The notes under the pieces are model-generated. The model did no database searches and was not told the origin of the DNA. It saw only the letters and a list, made by a program, of their open reading frames with translations. A stretch of DNA of 64,000 bases. Source: Verrucomicrobiota bacterium. Its GTDB lineage: Bacteria > Verrucomicrobiota > Verrucomicrobiia > Opitutales > Opitutaceae. Numbering within the stretch: the first letter of the stretch is position 1; each line of letters begins with the position of its first letter. The stretch lies in assembly GCA_023428905.1 (NCBI GenBank), contig JAEYWP010000015.1, positions 1 through 64,000 of the forward strand, given 5' to 3'. Shown here in pieces: positions 19,713-28,629 of the stretch. The position numbers and the translations under genes are program-made.

Positions 19713-20243
19713 ATGGACACCATTTCTCGTGAGAACAACAGCATCCTGCCGATCGCAGGAGTTCTAGTGGGCGTGCTCGCGCTCATCCTTGGCGGCGTGG
19801 CGCTGATGAAGCTGTCCACCGCCAATCGCGAGATTGCCGGCCTGAAGGAGTCCATGACGAAGGTGGACGCGCTCGAAGCGGAAGTCCGCAACGCGACCAC
19901 GTCCGCCGAGCAGGCGCGCAGCTCCGCCGATAGCGCCTCGCGCGGCATTTCCTCGCTCCAGAGTTCGATCCAGGTCGCCCTCGATTCCGTCGGCACCGAG
20001 CTGGGCAAGATGCGCGCCGATATCCAGGCCGCGCAGACCCGCCCGGCCGCCGCTGGCAAGGCCGGTGCCGCCAAGGGCCCGGTCGTCGCAGCTGAGGGTG
20101 AATACATCATCCAGAAGGGTGACTACGGCTCCCGCATCGCGAAGAATCACGGCTTCACCCTCGCTGAACTGCAGGCGGTGAACCCCGGCGTTGACCTCGC
20201 CAAGGTGCAGATCGGCCAGAAGATCAAGCTGCCGAAGAAGTAA
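19713..20243 (+). CDS. Membrane-anchored LysM-domain protein
   Basis: A 176-residue protein. One membrane helix (ILPIAGVLVGVLALILGGVALM, about 11-32) is followed by a coiled-coil stretch (about 35-105; LKESMTKVDALEAEVRNAT) and a C-terminal LysM domain (about 128-174; EYIIQKGDYGSRIAKNHGFT, then GQKIKLP). LysM binds peptidoglycan glycan chains, so the protein probably links the inner membrane to the wall. Its leader is pyrimidine-rich with no SD. It ends 22 bases before a strong terminator. Confidence 0.88.
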   Translation: MDTISRENNSILPIAGVLVGVLALILGGVALMKLSTANREIAGLKESMTKVDALEAEVRNATTSAEQARSSADSASRGISSLQSSIQVALDSVGTELGKMRADIQAAQTRPAAAGKAGAAKGPVVAAEGEYIIQKGDYGSRIAKNHGFTLAELQAVNPGVDLAKVQIGQKIKLPKK

Positions 20244-20265
20244 GATTCTTCCATCGACATTTCCG

Positions 20266-20300
20266 AGCCTCCCGGACTTTAGAGTCGGGAGGCTTTTTTT
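20266..20300 (+). terminator. Intrinsic terminator whose 3' arm doubles as the next gene's SD
   Basis: AGCCTCCCGGAC and GTCGGGAGGCT form a stem (one bulge) around TTTAGA, followed by seven or more T. The next start codon is the ATG right after the T-run. GGGAGG in the 3' arm sits about eight bases upstream of that ATG, a good SD spacing. Confidence 0.85.
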
Positions 20301-20879
20301 ATGATCACACCGAACGCCTCTCCCTCGCGCTGGCAGAAGCTCGACGAAAAAATCGTGCACCGGACGCGCATCTTCGATCTCCGCAGCGCCCTTTTCCGCC
20401 ATCCGGTGCGTCAGACGGAGAAGGACTTCTTTGTGGTGCACTCGCCGGATTGGGTGAACGTCATTGCGCTCACGCCCGACCACCAGCTGGTGTTGGTGAA
20501 CCAGTTTCGTTTTGGCATCGACGCCTTCTCCCTCGAGGTCCCGGGCGGGGTGATCGATCTGGGAGAGAAGCCGCTCGACGCCGGCCTCCGGGAGTTGCGC
20601 GAGGAAACGGGTTTTGTCGGGACCAATGCCCGCATCATCGGCAGTGTGCATCCCAACCCCGCCATCCAGTCGAATCGCTGCCACCACGTCCTGGTCGAGA
20701 ACGCGGTCCGCACCGCCGAACTGGACTGGGATCCCGACGAGGAGATCGAGTTTCTGACCGTGCCGGTCGAGGAGGTCCTGGCCTGGGCGCGCAGCGGCAA
20801 GATCACGCACAGCCTGGTGCTCGACGCCCTGTTTTTCTTCCTCCCGCTCTGGGAGGAGATCCGCCAGACCAAGCGGTGA
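20301..20879 (+). CDS. Nudix hydrolase, ADP-ribose pyrophosphatase-like
   Basis: A 192-residue Nudix enzyme. The Nudix box GxxxxxExxxxxxxREUxEExGU is visible as GGVIDLGEKPLDAGLREL followed by REETGFVG (about 77-102). QFRFGIDAFSLEVPGG upstream is typical of the ADP-ribose/sugar-nucleotide pyrophosphatase group, which cleaves nucleoside diphosphates linked to X with Mg. The start ATG directly follows the U-tract of the terminator of the LysM gene, whose GGGAGG can serve as SD. So the gene is either read from read-through RNA, where the SD would be hidden in the hairpin, or from a promoter within the preceding gene. Confidence 0.92.
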   Translation: MITPNASPSRWQKLDEKIVHRTRIFDLRSALFRHPVRQTEKDFFVVHSPDWVNVIALTPDHQLVLVNQFRFGIDAFSLEVPGGVIDLGEKPLDAGLRELREETGFVGTNARIIGSVHPNPAIQSNRCHHVLVENAVRTAELDWDPDEEIEFLTVPVEEVLAWARSGKITHSLVLDALFFFLPLWEEIRQTKR

Positions 20880-20920
20880 GGCCGAATCCGGTGGGCCGTT
20901 TGACTTGAGTGGGCGCAGTC

Positions 20921-20934
20921 GTTAGGTCCCTAAC
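20921..20934. promoter_or_regulatory. GTTAGG-TC-CCTAAC inverted repeat
   Basis: Same half-sites and spacing as the palindrome at 7770. It lies 17 bases before the ATG of the PaaK-like gene, a position where a bound protein would block initiation. Confidence 0.5.
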
Positions 20935-20951
20935 CACTTCTGCTCCCCCTC

Positions 20952-22205
20952 ATGTCGATGCCGCTGTTTGCCAATACACCGTCTGCCCTCGGTCTTCCGT
21001 CCGACGATCGCGTTCCCGCTCCCCTCGAGACGGAAATTCGCCGGATCTACGATCGCAGTCCCCTGTATGGACAGCGTTTCCCGCTGCATCAGGAGCCGCT
21101 GCGCTGGGGGTGTTACGCGGAGATTCCCGCGCTGTCCAAGGCGGAGATTGTGGAGCGCGGCCACACTGCCTTCTTTTCGGATTACGCGGTGGTGGAGCGC
21201 GGCCTGCAGGAGAAAACCTACGAGTACGAATCCACCTCCGGCACCACCTCCGGACCGATGACGGTGATCATGGAGGACGGATGGTGGAATGCGCAGACGG
21301 CCAGGGCCTATCGGGCGCATCCGCTGCTCGCGCCGTTTGCCGATACCCCGCACCGCAAATGCGTCCTCGCCCCAGTGGGCTGCTCCAGCAACCTTTGCCC
21401 GTACGAGGATCACCCCTTTCCGCACCGCTATTTTGACGGTGTCGTCTACCTGAACCTCACCAGCGATCCCTTCGTCTTTCCGGAATCGGAATGGGATCGG
21501 ATCGTGCTGGAACTGCAGGCGGTGCAGCCCGACATCCTGGAGGGCGAGCCGGTGTATCTGTCGCTCCTCGCGCGCGCCGCCCAGAAGCGGCAGGTCACGT
21601 TGCCCAACCTCAAGGTGGTGATCCTGACCTATGGCAAGGCGAGCCTGCAGCACTCCCGGCGTATCGCCGACGTGTTCCCCGCTCCGCAGGTGGATCTCTA
21701 CGGTTCAACCGAGGCCGGCTACCTTTTTGTCGGCGAGGCGTTCAAGGACGACTCCCGCGTGATCGACGCCAACGCCTTCGTTGAACTCGTTCCCTATCGC
21801 GGCCGCAGCGACGTTTTCCAGATCTACGTCACCACCCGCGACCGGAAGGCGATGCCGCTCCTCCGCTACCACACCGGCGACGTCGTGCGGCGGGTGGGGG
21901 AGTCGTACCGGTTGCTCGGCCGCGAGGGCGGGCTGTATTTCCGCGCCGACGGCGAGATCATCTCCCCCTGGGAGGTGGACCATGCCCTGCCAACGGACTT
22001 CAACTGCTGGCACTACACGCTCCAGCAGACCGCTGACAGCCGTTGGGATTTCCATTACGTGGCGGATCACGTCGCCCCCAAGACCGTCGAGGCGAGCCTG
22101 GCAAGACTGCTCGGAGACGGCGTCCGGGTAAACGCGTTCCGCCGCCGCTTTATCGCGCCCGCCGCCAGTGGGAAATTCGCGCTGCTCAAGCCGCTGTCGA
22201 AGTAA
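20952..22205 (+). CDS. PaaK/CapK-like adenylate-forming enzyme
   Basis: A 417-residue member of the phenylacetate-CoA ligase/CapK group of adenylate-forming enzymes, which activate a carboxylate as acyl-AMP and often pass it to CoA. Motifs are the P-loop YESTSGTTSGPMTV (about 97), YGSTEAGYLF (about 253), YHTGDVVRR (about 300) and a C-terminal Lys near GKFALLKPLSK. LYGQRFPLHQEP at the N-terminus corresponds to the YRERF-type start of PaaK. Cys residues cluster around VLAPVGCSSNLCPYEDHPF. The substrate is unknown. A GTTAGG-N2-CCTAAC inverted repeat precedes it. Confidence 0.85.
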   Translation: MSMPLFANTPSALGLPSDDRVPAPLETEIRRIYDRSPLYGQRFPLHQEPLRWGCYAEIPALSKAEIVERGHTAFFSDYAVVERGLQEKTYEYESTSGTTSGPMTVIMEDGWWNAQTARAYRAHPLLAPFADTPHRKCVLAPVGCSSNLCPYEDHPFPHRYFDGVVYLNLTSDPFVFPESEWDRIVLELQAVQPDILEGEPVYLSLLARAAQKRQVTLPNLKVVILTYGKASLQHSRRIADVFPAPQVDLYGSTEAGYLFVGEAFKDDSRVIDANAFVELVPYRGRSDVFQIYVTTRDRKAMPLLRYHTGDVVRRVGESYRLLGREGGLYFRADGEIISPWEVDHALPTDFNCWHYTLQQTADSRWDFHYVADHVAPKTVEASLARLLGDGVRVNAFRRRFIAPAASGKFALLKPLSK

Positions 22206-22276
22206 TGTATCAGCAAGTACAGGTGGAGCTTCTGGAAAAAGTCTCCCCCTGCTACTCCCGGCGGTTAGGGTGACTA

Positions 22277-22321
22277 ATAAAGCGAGAGCTTTATCTCGCC
22301 TTTACTGCGATCGCCTTTACT
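22277..22321 (+). promoter_or_regulatory. Hairpin plus direct repeats upstream of sdhCAB
   Basis: ATAAAGC-GAGA-GCTTTAT forms a short hairpin (22277-22294). An alternative pairing AAAGCGAGA with TCTCGCCTTT overlaps it. Then CGCCTTTACT occurs twice, at 22297 and 22312, 15 bases apart. The cluster lies about 90-130 bases before sdhC. It could be a regulator site or the terminator of the PaaK-like gene; which cannot be told from sequence. Confidence 0.4.
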
Positions 22322-22407
22322 TAGGGGCGCCGTTCCGTGTACCTCCCCGATGCCCGTGAGTTCAATCTGCTCTGCGGGCGAAGCACTACGCTATCCCTCG
22401 CTCTGCG

Positions 22408-23193
22408 ATGACTCCCATCGTCTCCCTCATCCGCTCCACCATCGGCCGAAAGTTCCTCATGGCCGTCACCGGCCTGATTCTGGTCGGTTTCGTCATCGGC
22501 CACCTGGTCGGAAATCTGCAGATCTTCTCCCCGCCGGACAAGATCAACGGCTACGCCGAATTCCTCCACGCGATGGGGCCGATGCTCTGGGTGGCCCGTA
22601 TCGTGATCCTGGCCTCCGTCGTGATCCACGTCTGGGCGGCGATTTCGCTGACGCTCGAGAACAACCGGGCCCGCGGCGGCACGCGGTACGGGACCAAGCA
22701 CACGATCCAGGCGACCCTGGCCTCGCGCACCATGCGGCTGACCGGCCTGGTGGTCCTGGCCTTCCTGGTGTATCACCTTCTCCACTTCACGATCGGCGGG
22801 GTCGACGCCAACTTCAAGGCCAACCTCCCTGCCTACACCCTCACCAGTGACTACCATGTGATGGGCGTCTCGGTGGTCCCGGCCGGTGCAGTTGTCCAGG
22901 ACGTTCACACCATGGTGGTGCGCGGCTTTCAGAACCCGATCGTCTCGATCTTCTACATCGTCGCGGTGGGGCTGCTGAGCTTCCACCTCGTGCACGGGGT
23001 GGACTCGATGTTCCAGACCTTCGGCCTCCGCAATAGCCGCTGGGGTGCGGGCCTGCGCAAGGTGGCGCTGCTCCTCGCGGTGGTCTATTTCCTCGGCAAC
23101 CTCGCGATCCCGGCGTCGATCCTCGCGGGTAAGGTGCAGGTGTACCCGAACCCGGCTGCGGCCGCGGCCCAGCTGAATTCCCTCTCCAAGTAA
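22408..23193 (+). CDS. sdhC: Succinate dehydrogenase cytochrome b subunit
   Basis: A 261-residue membrane anchor of succinate:quinone oxidoreductase, the five-helix cytochrome b558 type found with two-haem enzymes. Helices are visible around 16-34 (KFLMAVTGLILVGFVIGHL), 62-85, 110-130, 168-190 and 210-235. Candidate haem ligands are His in GHLVGNLQIF, VIHVWAA, YHLLHFTIGG, DVHTMVV and SFHLVHGVDS. No sdhD follows, consistent with the single-anchor type. It is the first gene of sdhCAB. The ATG has a pyrimidine-rich leader and no SD. Confidence 0.94.
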   Translation: MTPIVSLIRSTIGRKFLMAVTGLILVGFVIGHLVGNLQIFSPPDKINGYAEFLHAMGPMLWVARIVILASVVIHVWAAISLTLENNRARGGTRYGTKHTIQATLASRTMRLTGLVVLAFLVYHLLHFTIGGVDANFKANLPAYTLTSDYHVMGVSVVPAGAVVQDVHTMVVRGFQNPIVSIFYIVAVGLLSFHLVHGVDSMFQTFGLRNSRWGAGLRKVALLLAVVYFLGNLAIPASILAGKVQVYPNPAAAAAQLNSLSK

Positions 23194-23210
23194 CTTTCCC
23201 GCTCCCCGTC

Positions 23211-25133
<1,923 letters not shown>

Positions 25134-25176
25134 GCACCCGCCCCGCACCGCGCCCAAGACTCAACACACTCCTCCC

Positions 25177-25989
25177 ATGGTGGCCGAAAAATCTACAAAA
25201 TCCATCAACGTGACCCTCCGCGTCTGGCGCCAGGCCAGCCCCAAGGAAGTGGGTCAGTTCAAGGATTACCCCGCGAAGGATCTGAACCCCGACATGTCGT
25301 TCCTCGAGATGTTGGACGTGGTGAACGACATGCTCACCAACCAGGGTGAGGAACCGATTGCCTTCGCCCACGACTGCCGCGAAGGCATCTGCGGCACCTG
25401 CTCGCTCACGATCAACGGCAAGCCCCACGGGCCCGGCCGCGGCATCGCGACCTGCCAGGTCTACATGCGCAGCTTCAAGGACGGCGACATCATCATGGTG
25501 GAGCCCTTCCGCGCCCGCGCCTTCCCGCTGATCAAGGACCTCGTGGTCGACCGCACGTCGTTCGACAACATCATGCAGGCCGGCGGTTTTATCTCCATCC
25601 GCACGGGTGCGGCTCCGGACGCGAACGCGATCCCGGTGCCGAAGGAAAACGCGGACCTCGCGATGGACGCGGCCTCCTGCATTGGCTGCGGTGCCTGCGT
25701 GGCAGCCTGCAAGAACGCCAGCGCCATGCTTTTTGTCTCCGCCAAGGTGTCGGCCCTCGGACTCCTCCCGCAGGGCCAGGCGGAGCGCGATCGCCGGGTG
25801 CTCGCCATGGTCGAGACGATGGATGCGGAAGGCTTCGGCAGCTGCACCAACCAGTACGAGTGCAGCGCGGTTTGCCCGAAGACCATCAGCCACGACTTCA
25901 TCGCCCGGATGAACCGCGACTACCTGGCCGCTACCTTGCGTTCGGGATTTGCCGCCGCATCCGCCAACGGCAACGCCGCTGCGGGCTGA
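25177..25989 (+). CDS. sdhB: Succinate dehydrogenase iron-sulfur subunit
   Basis: A 270-residue electron-transfer subunit. The N-terminal 2Fe-2S ligands are in HDCREGICGTCSL (about 65) with a further Cys in GIATCQVY. The C-terminal clusters are bound by CIGCGACVAACKN (about 169-180) and CTNQYECSAVCPKTI (about 223-237). Length is usual. The last gene of sdhCAB; a strong terminator follows 43 bases after the stop. Confidence 0.97.
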   Translation: MVAEKSTKSINVTLRVWRQASPKEVGQFKDYPAKDLNPDMSFLEMLDVVNDMLTNQGEEPIAFAHDCREGICGTCSLTINGKPHGPGRGIATCQVYMRSFKDGDIIMVEPFRARAFPLIKDLVVDRTSFDNIMQAGGFISIRTGAAPDANAIPVPKENADLAMDAASCIGCGACVAACKNASAMLFVSAKVSALGLLPQGQAERDRRVLAMVETMDAEGFGSCTNQYECSAVCPKTISHDFIARMNRDYLAATLRSGFAAASANGNAAAG

Positions 25990-26032
25990 GGACGGAACGC
26001 TCCACCCGGCGGGTGTGAGAGGTCTTGCTTCC

Positions 26033-26060
26033 GGCGGGGTGAAATCACCCCGCCTTTTTT
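26033..26060 (+). terminator. Intrinsic terminator of sdhCAB
   Basis: Perfect ten-base stem GGCGGGGTGA / TCACCCCGCC with an AA loop, followed by TTTTTT. It ends just before the stop codon of the convergent lipoprotein gene. Confidence 0.92.
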
Positions 26061-26068
26061 GTGCCCCG

Positions 26069-26551
26069 TCAGCGTTGTGCGGCGGGGAGGAGGGCGGAGA
26101 GGTCGACCGACCCGCTGGAGCGGATCTTCACGTTGTCGTACTGCTCGCCGGCATCGATTCGCAACACGCTCTCGAGGCGGTAGCTGACGGTCGAGCTACG
26201 GTCCAGGCCCTGAAGCCTCTGCAGCAGCGCCAGGTTCTCGATGTAGAGGGTCACCGTGTGGGTCGCCGTGTTCATGCTGGGCATGCCCACCGCGTCCTGG
26301 TCGACGGCGCGGCCCACGTAGGTGTCGTTCAGATACAGCTTGTGGGAGGAGCCGGAAACCGCGATCGGCACCACGCTTTCGTTGGCAAAACGCAGGGTGA
26401 GGCGCGCCTCGGTCTCAAAGAGGGTGGCGTTGACCGGCCGCAGGTCGACCACGCTGATCGACACACCGCTGATCTTGAGGTCGGTGGCGCACCCGGCGAG
26501 GGCGGCAACGGTGAAAAGGGCGACCACAAGCTTCAGCCAGAGCGATTTCAT
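26069..26551 (-). CDS. LEA-type-2/WHy-like lipoprotein
   Basis: A 160-residue lipoprotein. The signal peptide ends in the lipobox LAGC (about 19-22). The mature part has alternating beta-strands (LKISGVSISVVDLRPVNATLF, EARLTLRFANESVVPIAVSG in parts) with the SHKLYLNDTYVG motif seen in water-stress/hypersensitivity (WHy/LEA14) domains. Such proteins are proposed to protect against stress, but the bacterial role is unclear. The start MKSLWLKL gives a compact signal peptide. It converges on sdhB. Confidence 0.82.
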   Translation of the reverse strand: MKSLWLKLVVALFTVAALAGCATDLKISGVSISVVDLRPVNATLFETEARLTLRFANESVVPIAVSGSSHKLYLNDTYVGRAVDQDAVGMPSMNTATHTVTLYIENLALLQRLQGLDRSSTVSYRLESVLRIDAGEQYDNVKIRSSGSVDLSALLPAAQR

Positions 26552-26609
26552 GGCGCGCACTCAAACCCCCACGACCCTGCCTCGCAAGGCTGGGTTGAGC
26601 GCAACCCGC

Positions 26610-28433
26610 TCAGGACCGGCGGCGGCGCTCGCGCAGCCGCATCGTGACGAACGCGCCCAGCGCGAGTACTCCCAGAATCGCACCGTAGGTGGCGGGTTCG
26701 GGGACGGGACGAATCTGTCCATTCACCCACGCGGCACCGGGCTGGTAGCCGGAAAAGACGATCTGGCTCAGCGTGCCGGCACTGGGTTGGTGGGTGACAA
26801 AAAAGGCGTCCACCGCATCGGTCCAGTTGGCGAGGGTGAGGGTCACGCCCGCGGCGATCGAGAGGGTCGAGAAATTGAGGGTGGAGGCAGCGGTGCCGAG
26901 GAAATCAATCACCGTGTTGCCGGTGATCGTGATGGCCCCGTTGCTGGTGACGCTGGCGGTGTCGAGTTGGATCGTACCCCCGGATGCGGTCAGGCTCGAG
27001 ACCTGGGCGGTGGAGTCGAACTCGAGGGTGCCGGAATCGCGTTTCACCAACGCGCCATTGCCGGTGAGGGCGCCGGCAAAAACGGTGTTTCCGTCGCCCT
27101 GCACGGTCACGGTGCGGCTCTGCGCGTCCACCGTGCCGCCGAAGGTCAGACTGCGGTTGGCGACGTAATTTTCGATCACCAGATTATCGAGCACGCGCAC
27201 ATTGGTGTTGATACGGTGGTCGGCATCGCCGCCCGGACCGTCGAGCACCGTGATCCGCGCCGATCCGCTGCTGGCATCGAGGTCTAGCCGACCGCGTCCA
27301 CTCAGGGTGTACGCCTCCGTGCCTTCAAAATAGACGCTGCCCACCGTGCGGTCGGTATCGAGGACTACGCTGTGCGTGCTCCCGGCCACGTTCTCATCCT
27401 GGAAAAACACATTCGTGCCGGTCCCGTGGGGAGATCCGGTGGACACCCAGTTCCCGTTCCGTGTCCAGTTGTCGTTCGAGCCGCCTCCGTCCCAAACCCA
27501 AAGGTTGGATGCGTTGGTGGCCGTGACGCTGAAACTGTTGCCGACCTCGTACACCTGGTTGGCTCCACCGGTGCCGGCGCTGAAACCGAAGGACATCATT
27601 TCGGGCCGCGCGTAGCTGCCCATGTTCGCGGTGACGACGTCCTTCCACTCGGGACTGTTGTCCTCACCAAAGCGCATCGCGACGGTCAACTGGTTGGTCG
27701 CGGTGAGGGTGATACGGACGTCCCGGTATTGGGTGGCTTGATCCGGGCGCGACGTGGCGGTGGGAGCGGCAAGGGAGCGGGTCAGGTCCTTTACGTCTGC
27801 ATCCGCGGTGCCGCGAAGGTAGCGGTAGGAATCGACGGCGGGCCCGCGGATCGCCACGCTGTTGTCGTTCGCGCCCGGCCCGCCCACGCGACCCTCCGTG
27901 GCGCTGGAGAAATTGCCGAAGACGTCGAGGGCGACGCCGAAATACCCGCCGGAGAGCCCGGCGATGCCGGTTTTTTGGGCGTACCCCATTGAGCCACCAA
28001 AGGCGCCGACCGAAAACGGCTGGCTGGCGTCGCGCATGAAAAACGTGAGCCCGTCGCCGCCCGCGCCATCGCCTTTGTCGCCCCACATCGCGACGGAAAA
28101 CTCGATCGTGATCGCATTGCCGAGGGCCGGCAGGGCGGAGTCAAAATACGCGGCGTTGGCCTGATTGGCGGTTGTGGTGGCCAGGCGAAGCCACCCACTT
28201 CCCACCGCGTCGATTGCACTCGTTTTGCCGAACTCCGGATCCGCTGCGACCGGGGCAGCGCCGGCGGTGAGGCGAGGACCCGGTTCGCTATTGCCGCTGT
28301 AGAAGGTCCAGCCGGCGGCCGACGTGCCGGAGAACGTCTCGTCATACGTGAACTGCGCCGACGCGGTTCCCGCCAGCAGCGTGCTGGCAAGCACGCCGGC
28401 GATCAGCCGCGGTGATCGGACGAGGAGAGGCAT
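26610..28433 (-). CDS. PEP-CTERM surface protein with L-type-lectin-like domain
   Basis: A 607-residue exported protein. A signal peptide (LIAGVLASTLLAGTASA) leads to a beta-rich domain with lectin-like features (about 30-310; GDGLTFFMRD and YFGVALDVFGNF are typical of L-type lectin folds). Then comes an autotransporter-type beta-repeat stretch (WDGGGSNDNWTRNGNWVS, VVLDTDRTVGSVYFEG, GNGALVKRDSGTLEF). It ends in a PEP-CTERM sorting signal: VPEPATYGAILGVLALGAF followed by RLRERRRRS. The tail is expected to be removed by an exosortase not encoded here. The start ATG at 28433 was preferred to a TTG three codons upstream. Confidence 0.9.
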   Translation of the reverse strand: MPLLVRSPRLIAGVLASTLLAGTASAQFTYDETFSGTSAAGWTFYSGNSEPGPRLTAGAAPVAADPEFGKTSAIDAVGSGWLRLATTTANQANAAYFDSALPALGNAITIEFSVAMWGDKGDGAGGDGLTFFMRDASQPFSVGAFGGSMGYAQKTGIAGLSGGYFGVALDVFGNFSSATEGRVGGPGANDNSVAIRGPAVDSYRYLRGTADADVKDLTRSLAAPTATSRPDQATQYRDVRITLTATNQLTVAMRFGEDNSPEWKDVVTANMGSYARPEMMSFGFSAGTGGANQVYEVGNSFSVTATNASNLWVWDGGGSNDNWTRNGNWVSTGSPHGTGTNVFFQDENVAGSTHSVVLDTDRTVGSVYFEGTEAYTLSGRGRLDLDASSGSARITVLDGPGGDADHRINTNVRVLDNLVIENYVANRSLTFGGTVDAQSRTVTVQGDGNTVFAGALTGNGALVKRDSGTLEFDSTAQVSSLTASGGTIQLDTASVTSNGAITITGNTVIDFLGTAASTLNFSTLSIAAGVTLTLANWTDAVDAFFVTHQPSAGTLSQIVFSGYQPGAAWVNGQIRPVPEPATYGAILGVLALGAFVTMRLRERRRRS

Positions 28434-28629
28434 CTCATGCAATAAAATGGCAATCAGGACCGAGCGTCAATGGTTTCTGCAGGTCTTTTGCTCAGACGCA
28501 ATCAAGGATATCCCCCATGTGCTCGGCCTTTTCTGGCCGGACTTGAGGCAAATGCGCGGCTCGCGTGGCGAGGGGCGGTGCGCTACGGGCGGGCTGTTCT
28601 GGAGGGTGTGAGCACCCCGCACCAGCAAC

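Noticed and set aside
28443..28629. Possible small gene or RNA between the PEP-CTERM and coiled-coil genes
   Set aside because: No start with an SD, no hairpin with a U-tract, and no tRNA-like folding by eye.
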